DNA of 64,000 bases from Puccinellia tenuiflora. Lineage: Eukaryota > Streptophyta > Magnoliopsida > Poales > Poaceae. The notes under the pieces are model-generated. The model did not search any database. It saw only the letters and a program-made list of their open reading frames with translations, and had not been told where the DNA came from. Location: positions 546,406-610,405 of the forward strand of contig QRDG01000526.1 of NCBI GenBank assembly GCA_012064385.1. Reading direction: 5' to 3'. Shown here in pieces: positions 52,096 through 62,145 of the stretch (positions within the stretch are counted from its first letter, which is position 1; every line of letters begins with the position of its first letter). A program made the position numbers and the translations under genes.

Positions 52096-54270
52096 TGAGG
52101 TTGCTTTTGGCATTTTTTTGGCACAGTGGAGAATTTTCGTTCAGAGATTATGCCCTTTGAGGTAGTGGACCTTAAGAGCCCATATCATGCTCTTTTTGGT
52201 CGACCTGCATATTTTAAGTTATGGCCAGGCCATGTTATGTGTACTTGAAGCTCAAGATGCCAGGTCCAGCAGGAATCATCACAGTTAATGGCAGCAGACA
52301 GATGGCATTGGAGTGCGAGATTGGTGATGCAGCCATGGCTGAGACAGCTTGTGCTCAAGAGGAGCTGAAGTTTTACAAGGCAAACGTGGATCCGGAGGAC
52401 AACTCGGTCCTTAAGAAGCCGGCCACAGAGGAGAAAATGAAATTCAAGTCAGCTCAGGACACAAAGCAAGTCGACTTCACCCCTGGTGACTCTTCCAAGC
52501 AGTTCACCATTGGGGCACACCTCTCTGATAAATAGGAAAGCGCGCTCGTCGAGTTCATCCGTGAGAACCGGGACGTTTTTGCATGGAAGCCATCTGACAT
52601 GCCAGGAGTCCCGAGAGAACTCGCCGAGCACAGCTTGCACGTTAATCCTAATGCAAGACCAGTCAAGCAGGGTCTGCGCAAGTTTCATGATGACAGGAGG
52701 AAAGCCATAGGAGAAGAGGTGGCTCGGCTCCTCGCAGCCGAGTTCATCAAGGAGGTCTTTCACCCAGAGTGGGTGGCCAATCCAGTGTTGGTACCAAAGA
52801 AGACAGGAGAGTTAAGGATGTGCATTGACTTCACGGGCCTGAACAAGCATTGCCCTAAGGACCCGTTTGCACTACCTCGCATAGACCAGATCATAGACTC
52901 CACAGCGGGGTCAGAGTTGCTTTGTTTCTTGGATGCATATTCAGGGTACCATCAGATCAGACTCAACATAGAGGATGAGTTGAAAACGTCCTTCATCACG
53001 CCCTTTGGAGCATTTTGTTACACAACAATGCCCTTTGGACTCAAGAATGCGGGAGCTACATATCAGAGGTGTATCCAGAACTGTTTCAAAAAACAGATTG
53101 GAAGGAATATTCATGCTTATGTGGATGATGTAGTTGTCAAATCTCAGAAGGCCGACTCTTTGATAGCAGACTTGACAGAAACCTTTGAGAACCTGCGCAA
53201 GTATAAGATGAAAGCTCAACCCGACCAAGTGTGTCTTTGGAGTCCCTGCTGGCAAACTCCTAGGCTTCATCGTTTCAGAGAGAGGCATTGAGGCAAATCC
53301 AGAGAAAATCAAGGCTATCCATAACTTGCAGAAGCCGACTTGTCTGAAGGACGTCCAAAAGCTTACTGGATGTGTGGCAGCTCTGAGCAGGTTTATTTCC
53401 AGACTCGGGGAGAAGGCGGGTCCTCTCTACCGACTCCTGAAGAAGTCAGACAAATTCCTATGGGATGAAGAGGCTGACCGTGCTTTTGAGGAGTTGAAGA
53501 AAACTTTATCAACAGCACCAGTGCTTGCAGCTCCTACAGATAAGGAGCCCATGCTATTATATGTAGCTGCCAACGAGAGAGTTGTCAGCGCAGTAGTAGT
53601 TGTGGAGCGTGCAGAGGAAGGAAAGGAGTACCCAGTGCAGAGACCTGTCTACTACATCAGTGAAGTCCTCACAGAGTCAAAGCAAAGGTACCCTCAGTGG
53701 CAGAAATTAGTTTATGGAGTTTTTCTTGCAAGTAGAAAGCTCAAGCATTATTTCCAAGAGCATCCAATTAAGGTGGTGAGTTCAGCACCGCTGGCAGATA
53801 TTATACGCAACAGAGAGGCAACAGGGCGAGTCGCCAAGTGGGCAATTGAGTTGGGTCCTTATCATATCACATATGAGCCAAGGACAGCGATCAAATCTCA
53901 AGCTTTGGTGGATTTTGTCAATGATTGGACAGATTTTACATCTTCACCAAGCACCCCTTGCACCAAGTATTGGACAATGCACTTTGATGGGTCCAGACAG
54001 TTGGAAGGCTCAGGAGCCGGCGTGGTGTTAACATCGCCTAAGGGAGATAAGTTAGCATACGTCCTTCAGTTACACTTTGATTGCACCAATAACATGGCAG
54101 AGTATGAGGCTTTGCTACATGGCCTGCGTTTGGCCAAGGAGATGAACATCAAGCGTATCAGGTGCTTTGGAGACTCGGATCTCGTAGCTCAGCAAGTATC
54201 TGGAACTTGGGACTCGAAGGATGCAAACATGGCAGCTTATAGAAGAGCAGTCGAACAGATAGCCGGGTTC
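52096..54270 (+). repeat. Duplicated block, copy 2
   Basis: Starts with a corrupted stretch (extra ATTTTTTTGGC after TTTTGGC; one T missing near 52219) and becomes clean further on. It runs without a break into the rest of pol. Confidence 0.88.
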
Positions 54271-55767
54271 TTTTCTGGTTATCAAGTGGAGCATATTGAC
54301 AGACGCAAGAACGAAGCCGCTGATGCGTTATCACGACTCGGCTCTCGTCGAGAGAAAGTACCACCAAATGTGTTCTTGGATGAACTTCACCACCCTTCAG
54401 TCAAGTTGCCCACAGAGGAGGAGTTAGCCTTTCCAGACCCAGAGTCGGCACTTGTTGCAGCAGTACGAGCAATCCCAACATGGACAGAGCCCTACCTAGC
54501 CTATCTCCTGCGGGGTGAACTCCCAAAGGATGAGGTCAAGCGAAAGCAACTCATCAGGCGATGCAAGTCCTATACAGTCATTAATGGCGAGTTATATAGA
54601 AGAAGCGTTACTGGAGTCTACCAGAGATGTGTGTCTCCAGAAGAGGGCAAACAAATATTACAAGAGATTCATGCAGGAGATTGTGGTCATCATGCATCCA
54701 CTAGATCCTTGGTGTCAAAAGCTTTCAGACACGGGTTCTTTTGGTTGACAGCACATTTAGATGCAGAGAGGATAGTTCGAGTCTGTGATGGATGTCAAAG
54801 GTACGCAAGGCAAGACCACGTGCCAGCTCAAGAACTCAGAACCATCCCTATCACTTGGCCATTTGCAGTTTGGGGACTCGACATGGTGGGCCCTTTCTCA
54901 AAGTCGCCTTGTCAGAAGACCCATCTGCTAGTAGCAGTTGACAAGTTCACCAAGTGGGTGGAAGTGGAACCCGTCAGCAGAGTCGACGGTGCATCAGCTG
55001 TGAGATTCTTCAAGAAGATAGCCACACGTTTTGGGTATCCTCATAGCATCATTACAGACAATGGTACCAACTTATCAGTTGGGGAGATGGCCAAGTTTTG
55101 CGGTGAGAATAACATCAGACTCGACCTAGCCTCAGTGGCACATCCACAGTCCAATGGACAAGCAGAGAGGGCAAATCAGGAGTTGCTGAAGGGAATTAAG
55201 CCTCGGCTCCGAGTCCCTCTGCTAAGAGCCGCCGGGTCTTGGGTTGAGGAGTTACCAGCAGTGCTTTGGAGCATCAGGACGACTCCTAACAGATCTACTG
55301 GCTTCACACCTTTCTTCATGGTGTATGGAGCAGAAGCTGTCTTGCCAAGCGACTTGTTGCATGACTCGCCACGAGTCGCCAATTATGTGGAGACAGAAAA
55401 CGAACTCGCCCGCCAGGACTCGGTCGATGCACTTGAGGAAGCAAGGGAGTTAGCCCTTGAGAGATCAGCAGTTTATCAGCAGGACTTGCGGCGATATCAC
55501 GCACGCAGAGTCAAGACCCGGACTTTCCAGGAAGGAGACTTAGTGCTTCGCCTTGTCCAGAGTAAGGAAGGGATGCACAAGTTATCTCCACCATGGGAAG
55601 GACCGTTCGTCATAAGCAAGAATCTGAACAATGGATCGTACTATCTGATGGATGTGCGAGAGCCGGCAAGTGTAGGCAAAGGAGCTGATACAGCTCATAC
55701 TCTAGATCCTTATGCAGAGGCAAAGAGGCCTTGGAACATAGCTCAGCTACGTCCATATTATACCTAA
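52536..55767 (+). CDS. pol: Tat-2 Pol: RT, RNase H, second RNase H-like domain, integrase
   Basis: Reads from the TAG at 52533-52535 in frame (ENRDVFAWKPSDMPGV, PRELAEHSLHVNPNARPVKQ). RT: LRMCIDFTGLNKHCPKDPFA, FLDAYSGYHQI, YVDDVVVKS. One extra A near 53212 shifts the frame for the last RT part; copy 1 of the block lacks it, so it may be an error. From 53326 the frame is open for 813 codons: RNase H, second RNase H (WTMHFDGSRQLEGSGAGVVL, NNMAEYEALLHGL), integrase zinc region (CGHHAS...CDGCQRY), catalytic WGLDMVGPF, IITDNGTNL and HPQSNGQAERANQ, and a C-terminal KLSPPWEGPFVI segment. Apart from the shift it looks functional. It lacks the DSGT linker of Tat-1. Confidence 0.88.
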
Positions 55768-56352
55768 GTTGTAATAGATTCATGAGTGGAAAGGCAATGA
55801 GCCCAGTGAGCCATGCCTAGATGTAATCAAATTATTGTGATCAAATGAAATAAAGCCGGCTTTTGTGAACATGAGTCCTTTAGTCGAGTCACCCAGTGAG
55901 TGCGCTTTGTTCTTTAAATTTTGATCACCAGGTTCTTGGGGGCTTGCTTTTCAGTGAAAAAAGTTAAGCTTAAACTCTTGGACCCGGCACAGTAGCCAAA
56001 TTTTCCTAGTTTTCTCGCTGGTAAGTCAGATGCATCCTGCACAATATGATCTATCTACAGGCATGACTTGCTTCTTTCTCTTATGGATCCTAAGGAACAT
56101 ATGAGTTAAGAACCTGTCAGCACAAGCTGTACGAGAAGTCATGCAGGGCCTACTTATTCATCAGTGAAAAATTAGACGGGTTATAAGAACCAAGCCGATT
56201 GGCACAAATTCAAAATAGCTAACAAGCTAAATAGTTTAAAGCACCAGTAGTGCATCTTTACAACTCAAAAGAGCTCAACAAGCTCAATAGTTTAAAAGCA
56301 CCCATAGTGCATAATTACAAAGTCTCAACAGTAACACAGCATTACATAGCAC
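55768..56352. other. Tat-2 region between the convergent pol and antisense genes
   Basis: Contains AATAAAG at 55849 for the sense transcript and, at 56221-56261 and 56277-56318, two copies of a 41-bp unit (ACAAGCT.AATAGTTTAAA, AGTGCAT..TTAC) 56 bp apart, in the predicted 3' UTR of the antisense gene. TTCTTGGGGGCTTGC at 55933 is one more G-run of the polypurine-tract type. Confidence 0.5.
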
Positions 56353-59300
56353 TCAAAAGTCATTCAAAGGGTGGTCTTCCAGAGGAGTCGACTCCTTAGC
56401 CAGAGTTGGGGAGTCCTCCTTAGCAGGCGACTTGTCCTTTGCCTGAACAGCAGGAGTCGATGAGTTCTTCTTAGCAGGAGATTTGCCTTGTGCTTGAGCA
56501 GCGGAAGAAGGAGCCGGCTTCAATGGAGGCTTGGTGGCGACTCTCTTCGTTTGAAATTTAGTACCCTTGGGACTCTTCATATGCTTAGCAAGATCTGCTT
56601 GTTTCTGAGCGTCTCCAGAGACAGCTCTAGAAGGAGTGGGCGCAGCAGGAGTCTTCAGGGTAGGCTCAGCACTTGGAACAGGAGCCGCCGGTGACGATGA
56701 ACTCGGACCGGCAGAGGCAGTGAATACACCAGATGGGTCCTGTGATGGGCGGCCAAAGTTTACTATCTCAGGAGTTACTGGAGTGACTCTCTTGTTCTCC
56801 AAATCATAATGATGAACCCATACCTCAGGGTCCATCTTATTGGCAATCTCACAAGCATATGGCCGCACCAGCTTTTCTTCGGCTATGAAATCATTCTGAG
56901 TAAAAGGTTTGCCATCCTCATGCTGCTCAGGCTTCCCCATTGTAAGCATTGCTGGCTCAAGAACAGTGGGATAGTAGCTGTGGGCTAAGGCCAAGATCCT
57001 GATAGCAGATCTCCTCATAGAAGATTGTTTCCACAGTCGTACATAGCCTGGTGCTCTGGACAACTCGTCCACCAGACGTTCAGGCTCTTTGGGGCACTTG
57101 CCTTTATGATTCAGATACTTGACCACAGAACGGGCTCCCTCTTGCAGCCCGTGGCAGTAATCAAGCATCTCAGACAGTTGTTTGCTTGTTGGCAATTTAA
57201 GCTTGGGGGAGTCAGCCCCTGCAGAAAGGAAATCAAGGAGTCATTGTCAGTTGAAAAGCAATTCAGAAAGGTACAAAAGGAAGCAAGCAAAAGTCATAAA
57301 CTCACCAAATATATGCTGACACATGGCACCAATGCCCTTTTTGCAAGTATTGAATACAGCTTGTAGGTCACTGTGTGCTTTCTGAGCAATCTTTTTGGCC
57401 TCGGCCGACTCTTTTTTCACCTGCTCCAGTTGAGCAGCTAAGGCCTTCAGATCCTTCTCAAGCTGAAGGGAGTGTTCTTTTTCGGCCATGGCAGATCTGG
57501 CACTGGCAGCTGCCTGGTCCTCAAGTTCTTTCATGTCTCTCTTCATCTTGGAGACGATGCACTGCAATTACAAGTCATCAAGCACAAGTGAGATCCACAA
57601 GTCAAATACAGAACTCATGAGCTCCAAGTCGTCACAAGTTAACAACTTGGCGCTTGGGGGCTACTCAGGAGTCAATTCTTTCTATCAGAAAAGCAGGCAT
57701 GAGTCCTAATCGACAAGTCATAAGCTCCAAGTCGCCACAAGTTAGCAACTTGGCGCTTGGGGGCTACTGGCAGATCAGAATTTTTCCTCAGGTTAATTAT
57801 GAATAGTGTGGACATATCGGTAGCTCCAAGTCGTCGCAGGCTGACAACTCGGCGCTTGGGGGCTACTCGTGCGAAATTTTTGGTCTAAGGACCCGACAGA
57901 CAGTAAACTATCAGCCCCGAGTCCTAGTAGAGCTAAGGACTCAGTGCTTGGGGGCTACAGTGTGCAAAATTTTTTCCATACAGCAATTAAGTTCAGTATC
58001 AAATCAAAGCACCTATCCTAGTCACAAGTCACCACAGACAGGTGCTTGGGGGCTACTGAGATAGGATGATGCCAGAAAGCATGAAAGGAGAAGTCAGAAA
58101 AGCTTACTTCATGAACCACGTGAAGAGACCTAAGAGCCGCTTGCTCGTCGTCCTTCAGCCTAGCAGCTTGATCGTTCAAGTCGACTGCTTCAGCATAGGC
58201 TTCGGAAAATGACATGTTATCTGCCACCCGAAGTCGGCTGTAGTCAGTAGATGACTTGATCTTGATTGATGGAGAGGCTGCAGGAGTCGGCTTGACAGGA
58301 GCCGGTTGAACTGGAGGCGCAGAATCAGGAGTCACAGCACCAGAGCTGGGCTGGACTGTTGTTGGAGTCGCCGCTCGAGCCTTTGAAGAGGACTCGGGGA
58401 CAGTAGGAGTCGTGGCTGCGCCGGCTGATGCAGCGATGGAGGGACCTGTCCTCGTACTGGTTGTCTGAGAAGTCGATGGAGGGGCAGGTCCACGCCCAGA
58501 GGAGACATCAGCCATGCCTGGGAGCTTTGTTACCTTGGCACAAGGCCGAGCCCTGAAATATTCAGAAATAGAAGTCAATAAACCTAGTGAAAGGAAAGAT
58601 CAGAAGTCATACAATTGCAAGAACAGAGACAAAAGAGTTTTACCCAATATTGGTCTCCAGATCCAAGGCGGTCTGAGAGCTTGAAGAAGGCATTGACAAA
58701 CCAGAGTTGTAAGAGTCGTCTTTTGGGGAGGAGAGGTCGATTTCCGTTGGTGTGAGACTGGCAGAGGCTCAGGAGCATCTGCAGGCCCATCAGAACGTAG
58801 CTTCCTCTTCCTAGCAGCGATAACACTCTGCATTTGCTCTTCAGGCTTAGTGGGGGAGCGAGAGGACCCAAGGACTCGTGAAAGTGGTACCTTGGGAACA
58901 GCCTCTCGAGAGCCATTGTTGTTCGAGGCTGGAGAGGATGAGGAATGACTCCTGGCAGAGGACTCTGCGGATGGAGATGGTTGAGCAGCAGCAGAGGCAG
59001 TGTCAGTTTGCCTAGTGGGGGGAGCCTCTGGAGAGGACTCGTCATCGTCGGTTTCTTCTACAATGGGAGCCTCTTGGGAGGACTCCTCTTCATCAGCATT
59101 CTTAGTTGGAGCCTCTGGCGAGGACTCCTCATCGGCAGCATCATCATCAGCAGGAGCCTCCCGGGAGGACTCCTCATCCGCATCATCAGTATCATCTGCC
59201 ACAGTGGTTTGATCTGTGGCAGGGATTTCTTCTTCAGCTTCAGCCTCAGCTTCAGCTTTATTCTTAGAGCCAGCTCCAGAGGCCGGCTTCCAGAAGGAGT

Positions 59301-60370
59301 CGGTGAGCTGCAAAAGAGTTAGCAAACATGAGTCAGCAAGCAATACAAGTGAAGTCAAGGTTGAAATAAAGTAGAGAGTAATACTTACATCAGGAGCTGG
59401 GTTTGTTGAGCAGAAGGGTTGGAGCCCGAAATGAGCTTGATCCTTCACCGGTTTCCCAGTCAACTTCTTGATGAGTCGACCAAGTTCGGGTCCATCAGAC
59501 AATTGCTCCGTAACCCGGAGGTCATCACCAGCGCATCTGGTATATGTGCAGATCAGTCGAGTCCTAGGACTCAGCGGCTGGATTCTCCAGGTTGTCCAGC
59601 AACGGACCAAATCCATATTCTCCAAGTTATGGGACAAGAGAGCCCGGATGCGAGTGATAAGAGACTCGACCCTTGGCCGGTCGGCCTCTGGGCACCTGGC
59701 TTTCATCAGAGGAGTCGCCCGGAGGCGTTCCTCAGAGAACAAGGGAAGCTTAGGTTCATTTGCAGGGGAAGTGTCCTTGCAATAAAAGAAGGTTCTTTGC
59801 CAGTCTTTGATGCGATTTGGGAAAACTGGCTTAGGGAAGACGGAGTTGAGGCGCCGTTGAAGGGCGACGGCGCCACATTGGAGAAGAGGACCCCCAGAGG
59901 TTTCAGGTTGAGGATTGCAGTAAAAGAGCTCGAGCCAAAGGTTGATGTCAGGTTTAATCTGGAGGTAATCCTCACAGAGAACGACAAAATTAGAAAGTGT
60001 GAGGATGGAGTTAGGAGCAAGATCGTGAATCCGCAGCTCATAAAGCTCGAGGAGCTGGCGGAAGAAAAAATCGCCAGGGGGAGAAAAGCCGCGGAATAGG
60101 TGCTCCACGAAGACAACTACTTCAGTCCTTAGCGGGAGAGGGAACGATCTCATCCCCTGGGGCCCGAGCTTGAGCACTAGAAGGGATCAAACCTGAGAGC
60201 CTGTGGGTCTTCAATTGCTCCGCCGAGACCGTAGATCCACTCCAATCGGCGGAGATCGATCGCTTGGAGGAGGGTTTGGCGGCGGCGGCGGCCGCGGCGG
60301 CAATGTTCACCGTCCTGCTCGACGTGGTCGCCTTGGCCTTCGATGTGGTCTTTGGGCGCTTGGGGGCCAT
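56353..60370 (-). CDS. Tat-2 antisense gene (PF04195-type protein), five predicted exons
   Basis: Starts MAPKRPKTTSKAKATTSS at 60370, after a TATA box. Predicted exons on the minus strand: 60370-59389, 59307-58644, 58554-58108, 57561-57306 and 57218-56353, with GT donors (GTAAGT, GTAAAA, GTAAGC, GTGAGT) and AG acceptors. Exon 1 holds the conserved domain (VVVFVEHLFRGFSPPGDFFF, DWQRTFFYCKD). Exon 2 is acidic with four DEESSPEAP-like repeats and a KRKLR basic patch. Exon 3 is proline/serine-rich; exon 4 is a coiled coil (SLQLEKDLKALAAQLEQVKK). Exon 5 is helical and ends in lysine/proline-rich KSPAK repeats. A one-base frame change near 60140, and perhaps one near 58700, disturb it. Same plan as the Tat-1 gene, though sequence similarity is modest. 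Function unknown. Confidence 0.68.
57600..58060 (+). repeat. Tat-2 tandem array of about 98 bp, five units, each with a polypurine-tract-like motif
   Basis: CTTGGGGGCTAC occurs at 57653, 57756, 57855, 57947 and 58045, spacings of 103, 99, 92 and 98 bp. Each is preceded by a CTCCAAGTCG..ACAA / CAACTTGGCG type sequence. The array lies in the predicted third intron of the antisense gene. The motif matches the true polypurine tract of the element (TTCGGGGGCTAC at 60893). Confidence 0.8.
59030..59200 (-). repeat. Repeat coding for DEESSxEAP units in the Tat-2 antisense gene
   Basis: Four imperfect units of 40-55 bp that read GGAGCCTC..GGGAGGACTCCTC on the plus strand. The encoded acidic, serine-rich repeats precede a basic patch. 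Confidence 0.7.
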
Positions 60371-60478
60371 GGCGTGCGGGCGGTGCGTGCTGGGCGCGGG
60401 AAGAGATGGGCGCGAAAGAGAGGAAGGAGAGCTTTGAGCTGAAGGGGCAAGTGAGGTTTAGGGCCTAACCCTTCGCGA

Positions 60479-60487
60479 TTTATAAAG
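60479..60487 (-). promoter_or_regulatory. TATA box of the Tat-2 antisense gene
   Basis: CTTTATAAATCG on the minus strand, about 110 bp before the ATG at 60370, with a C-rich leader between. No leader intron is needed here, unlike in Tat-1. Confidence 0.6.
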
Positions 60488-60890
60488 GGGGGTAAAACCC
60501 TAGAAAGTCAACTGTGGATAACGTTTCAGTAAAAACGTTCTAGTGGCCAAACAGACAGATAAGAAATCACAATGTGGAAACGTCAAAAGTCACAGATATG
60601 GAAGTAGCCGGCTTGTTTCAGAATGACGAGTCCTGTGACGGTGAAATCAGCTTATCTAGCCCTTGTTCGCAAGAGTCACACCAGAACCCGGCCTGCTAGT
60701 ACGAGGGCAAGAGTGGTGGCTTGAACAAGGGATAAGAGTGGACTCATTTTATATATGTGTTATGTTTTTATGCAGGAATTCATCTTGGAGCTATCAGCAG
60801 GCGACTTTGAAGCCTTGGCTAAAGTGAAGGAGTCGACCCAGAGAGTCGAATCAGCAAGTCAGAGGAAGCCGCCAAGCTGTGCCCAAGATA

Positions 60891-60904
60891 AATTCGGGGG
60901 CTAC
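60891..60904 (+). other. Tat-2 polypurine tract
   Basis: AATTCGGGGGCTAC directly before the 3' LTR. Confidence 0.75.
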
Positions 60905-61479
60905 TGATGGGGGGATACTTTATAGGTAGGCCCATGGACCCGGAAAGTAGACCCGCCAAGACCAAGAAGGCCAAAGCCGAGTCACGTATCAAGTCGCATG
61001 GGCTGGGCTGGAGACAAGCCGGCCAAGGCCCATGATGAGGAAAGGACCCGTCCGGAAGGAGTCCAAGTACAACCCGGAGTCTAAACTTGGAAGACCAAGA
61101 CGTAGAGTAGGACTCCGTGTTCTAGTATGACTCGGTGTAAAGTGTAAATCCAGAGACCCGGCAACCTTTATAAGCGGGGTCCTGGACCTTAGATCGATAA
61201 GTTCAACCAGTAGAGATAAGCTTCATCCAATAGAGAAACCCTAGCCACCAGAGAGAAGTCGCCGGCTCCTAAGTTGTGGGAGCCGGGTCCTTGTAATCGA
61301 GACATATCAAGAGCAATAACAGAGAAGCAGGAAGTAGGTCTTTACCTCGAATCAGAGGGGCCGAACCTGGGTAAATCCTTGTTCCTTGGCGAGATTAACC
61401 GTTCCAGCGTACTTCAGTCATCAATGGCCCCAGAACTCATCTTCCCTGAGGAAGAACTTGCCGTGACAACCCCACGACA
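60905..61479 (+). repeat. Tat-2 3' LTR, 575 bp
   Basis: TGATGGGGGGATAC...CCCACGACA. It pairs with 46484-47047 apart from about 13 substitutions, two single-base indels and a rearranged segment near 61200 (AGTAGAGATAAGCTTCATCC). Confidence 0.93.
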
Positions 61480-61640
61480 GCCGGCCTCCCTGCCGAAGCG
61501 CCCGGCCTCCAGCCCGGCCTAGGCCGGCTCCCAGGCCGGCCACCCGCCAGAGCCTGCCGGCCTCCAGGCCGGGAGCCGGCCTCCCTGCCGACGCAGCCGG
61601 CCCCCAGCCTGGCCCAGGCTGGCTCCCAGGCCGGCCACTT
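61480..61640 (+). repeat. GGCCGG module 1 in RT-D
   Basis: At least three units of the type GGCCTCCAGCCCGG, TAGGCCGGCTCCCAGGCCGG, which are near-palindromic halves around GGCC. Confidence 0.8.
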
Positions 61641-62131
61641 GTGTCCTGCACCCCTTTTTGTACCAAGACTATAAATAGCTCTTACCCTCTTCCAATGTAC
61701 GAACAGATAGAATTTAGAGAAGAACTAGAGCTAGTGCTTCCCTCCCCCTTGTGGGATTCAAGGCCTCCCCTTGTGGAGAAAATCCCGATGGGATTCAAGA
61801 TCTCTCCTTGTATTCGTATCTTGGAGTGACTCAAGGCCCCTCTTTACGCGGAGTCTCTCTCGTGTGTGATTCTGCTTCACCGTCTCTCACTCACGGGATT
61901 CTACCTTGCGCTCACCGATCTTTCACATAGGGATTCTACCTCGCGGTCTCTCCCTTGTGTGATTCTATTGGGCCGGTTGGACCGACTGGTGAGGGCAACG
62001 CATCCATTGTATCGGGTTTGTGTTCTCTCGTTCTTCGTGTTCTTCGGGTTCTTCGTGTTCTTGCGTGCGTTCGTCTCCTCGTTCATCAATCTGTGAATAT
62101 CGGGCCACCCTAGAGGGCTTAGCCCGTATCA
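61480..62131 (+). repeat. RT-D LTR, 3' portion
   Basis: TATA box CTATAAATAG at 61669-61678; several TTCTTCGTG repeats (62030-62065); ends CCCGTATCA before the primer site. A GGCCGG module fills 61480-61640. Confidence 0.72.
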
Positions 62132-62133
62132 TA

Positions 62134-62145
62134 TGGTATCAGAGC
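62134..62145 (+). other. RT-D primer-binding site (tRNA-Met)
   Basis: TGGTATCAGAGC two bases after the LTR end. Confidence 0.88.

Larger units (their letters stand above)
46484..61479 (+). mobile_element. Tat-2: Tat/Retand-like Ty3/gypsy retrotransposon with an assembly-like duplication
   Basis: LTRs of 564 and 575 bp flank the TTGGCGCC primer site, Gag-protease, RT to integrase, a convergent antisense gene and a polypurine tract. Same lineage as Tat-1 by the second RNase H, the zinc knuckle type, the primer site and the antisense gene. A 2.16-kb block is present twice around an N at 52095; without it the element would be about 12.8 kb. The flanking 5 bp (CCCTC and GCCGG) do not match. The LTRs differ by about 13 substitutions and one length-variable segment. 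Confidence 0.9.

Noticed and set aside
50429..52160. Several short ORFs that could be read as a second, diverged pol
   Set aside because: They are copy 1 of the near-identical duplicated block, broken by single-base indels; an unmerged assembly overlap explains them better than a second gene.
57600..58060. CRISPR-like appearance of regularly spaced repeats
   Set aside because: The 98-bp units are tandem and diverged along their length, lie within a plant retrotransposon and have no cas genes.
61421..61666. 81-codon minus-strand ORF at the Tat-2/RT-D joint
   Set aside because: Its composition (Gly/Ala/Pro/Arg) comes from the GGCCGG module, and it crosses two unrelated elements.
62134..62145. 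tRNA-like motifs at TGGTATCAGAGC sites
   Set aside because: These are complements of the tRNA-Met 3' end used as primer sites, not tRNA genes; no cloverleaf surrounds them.
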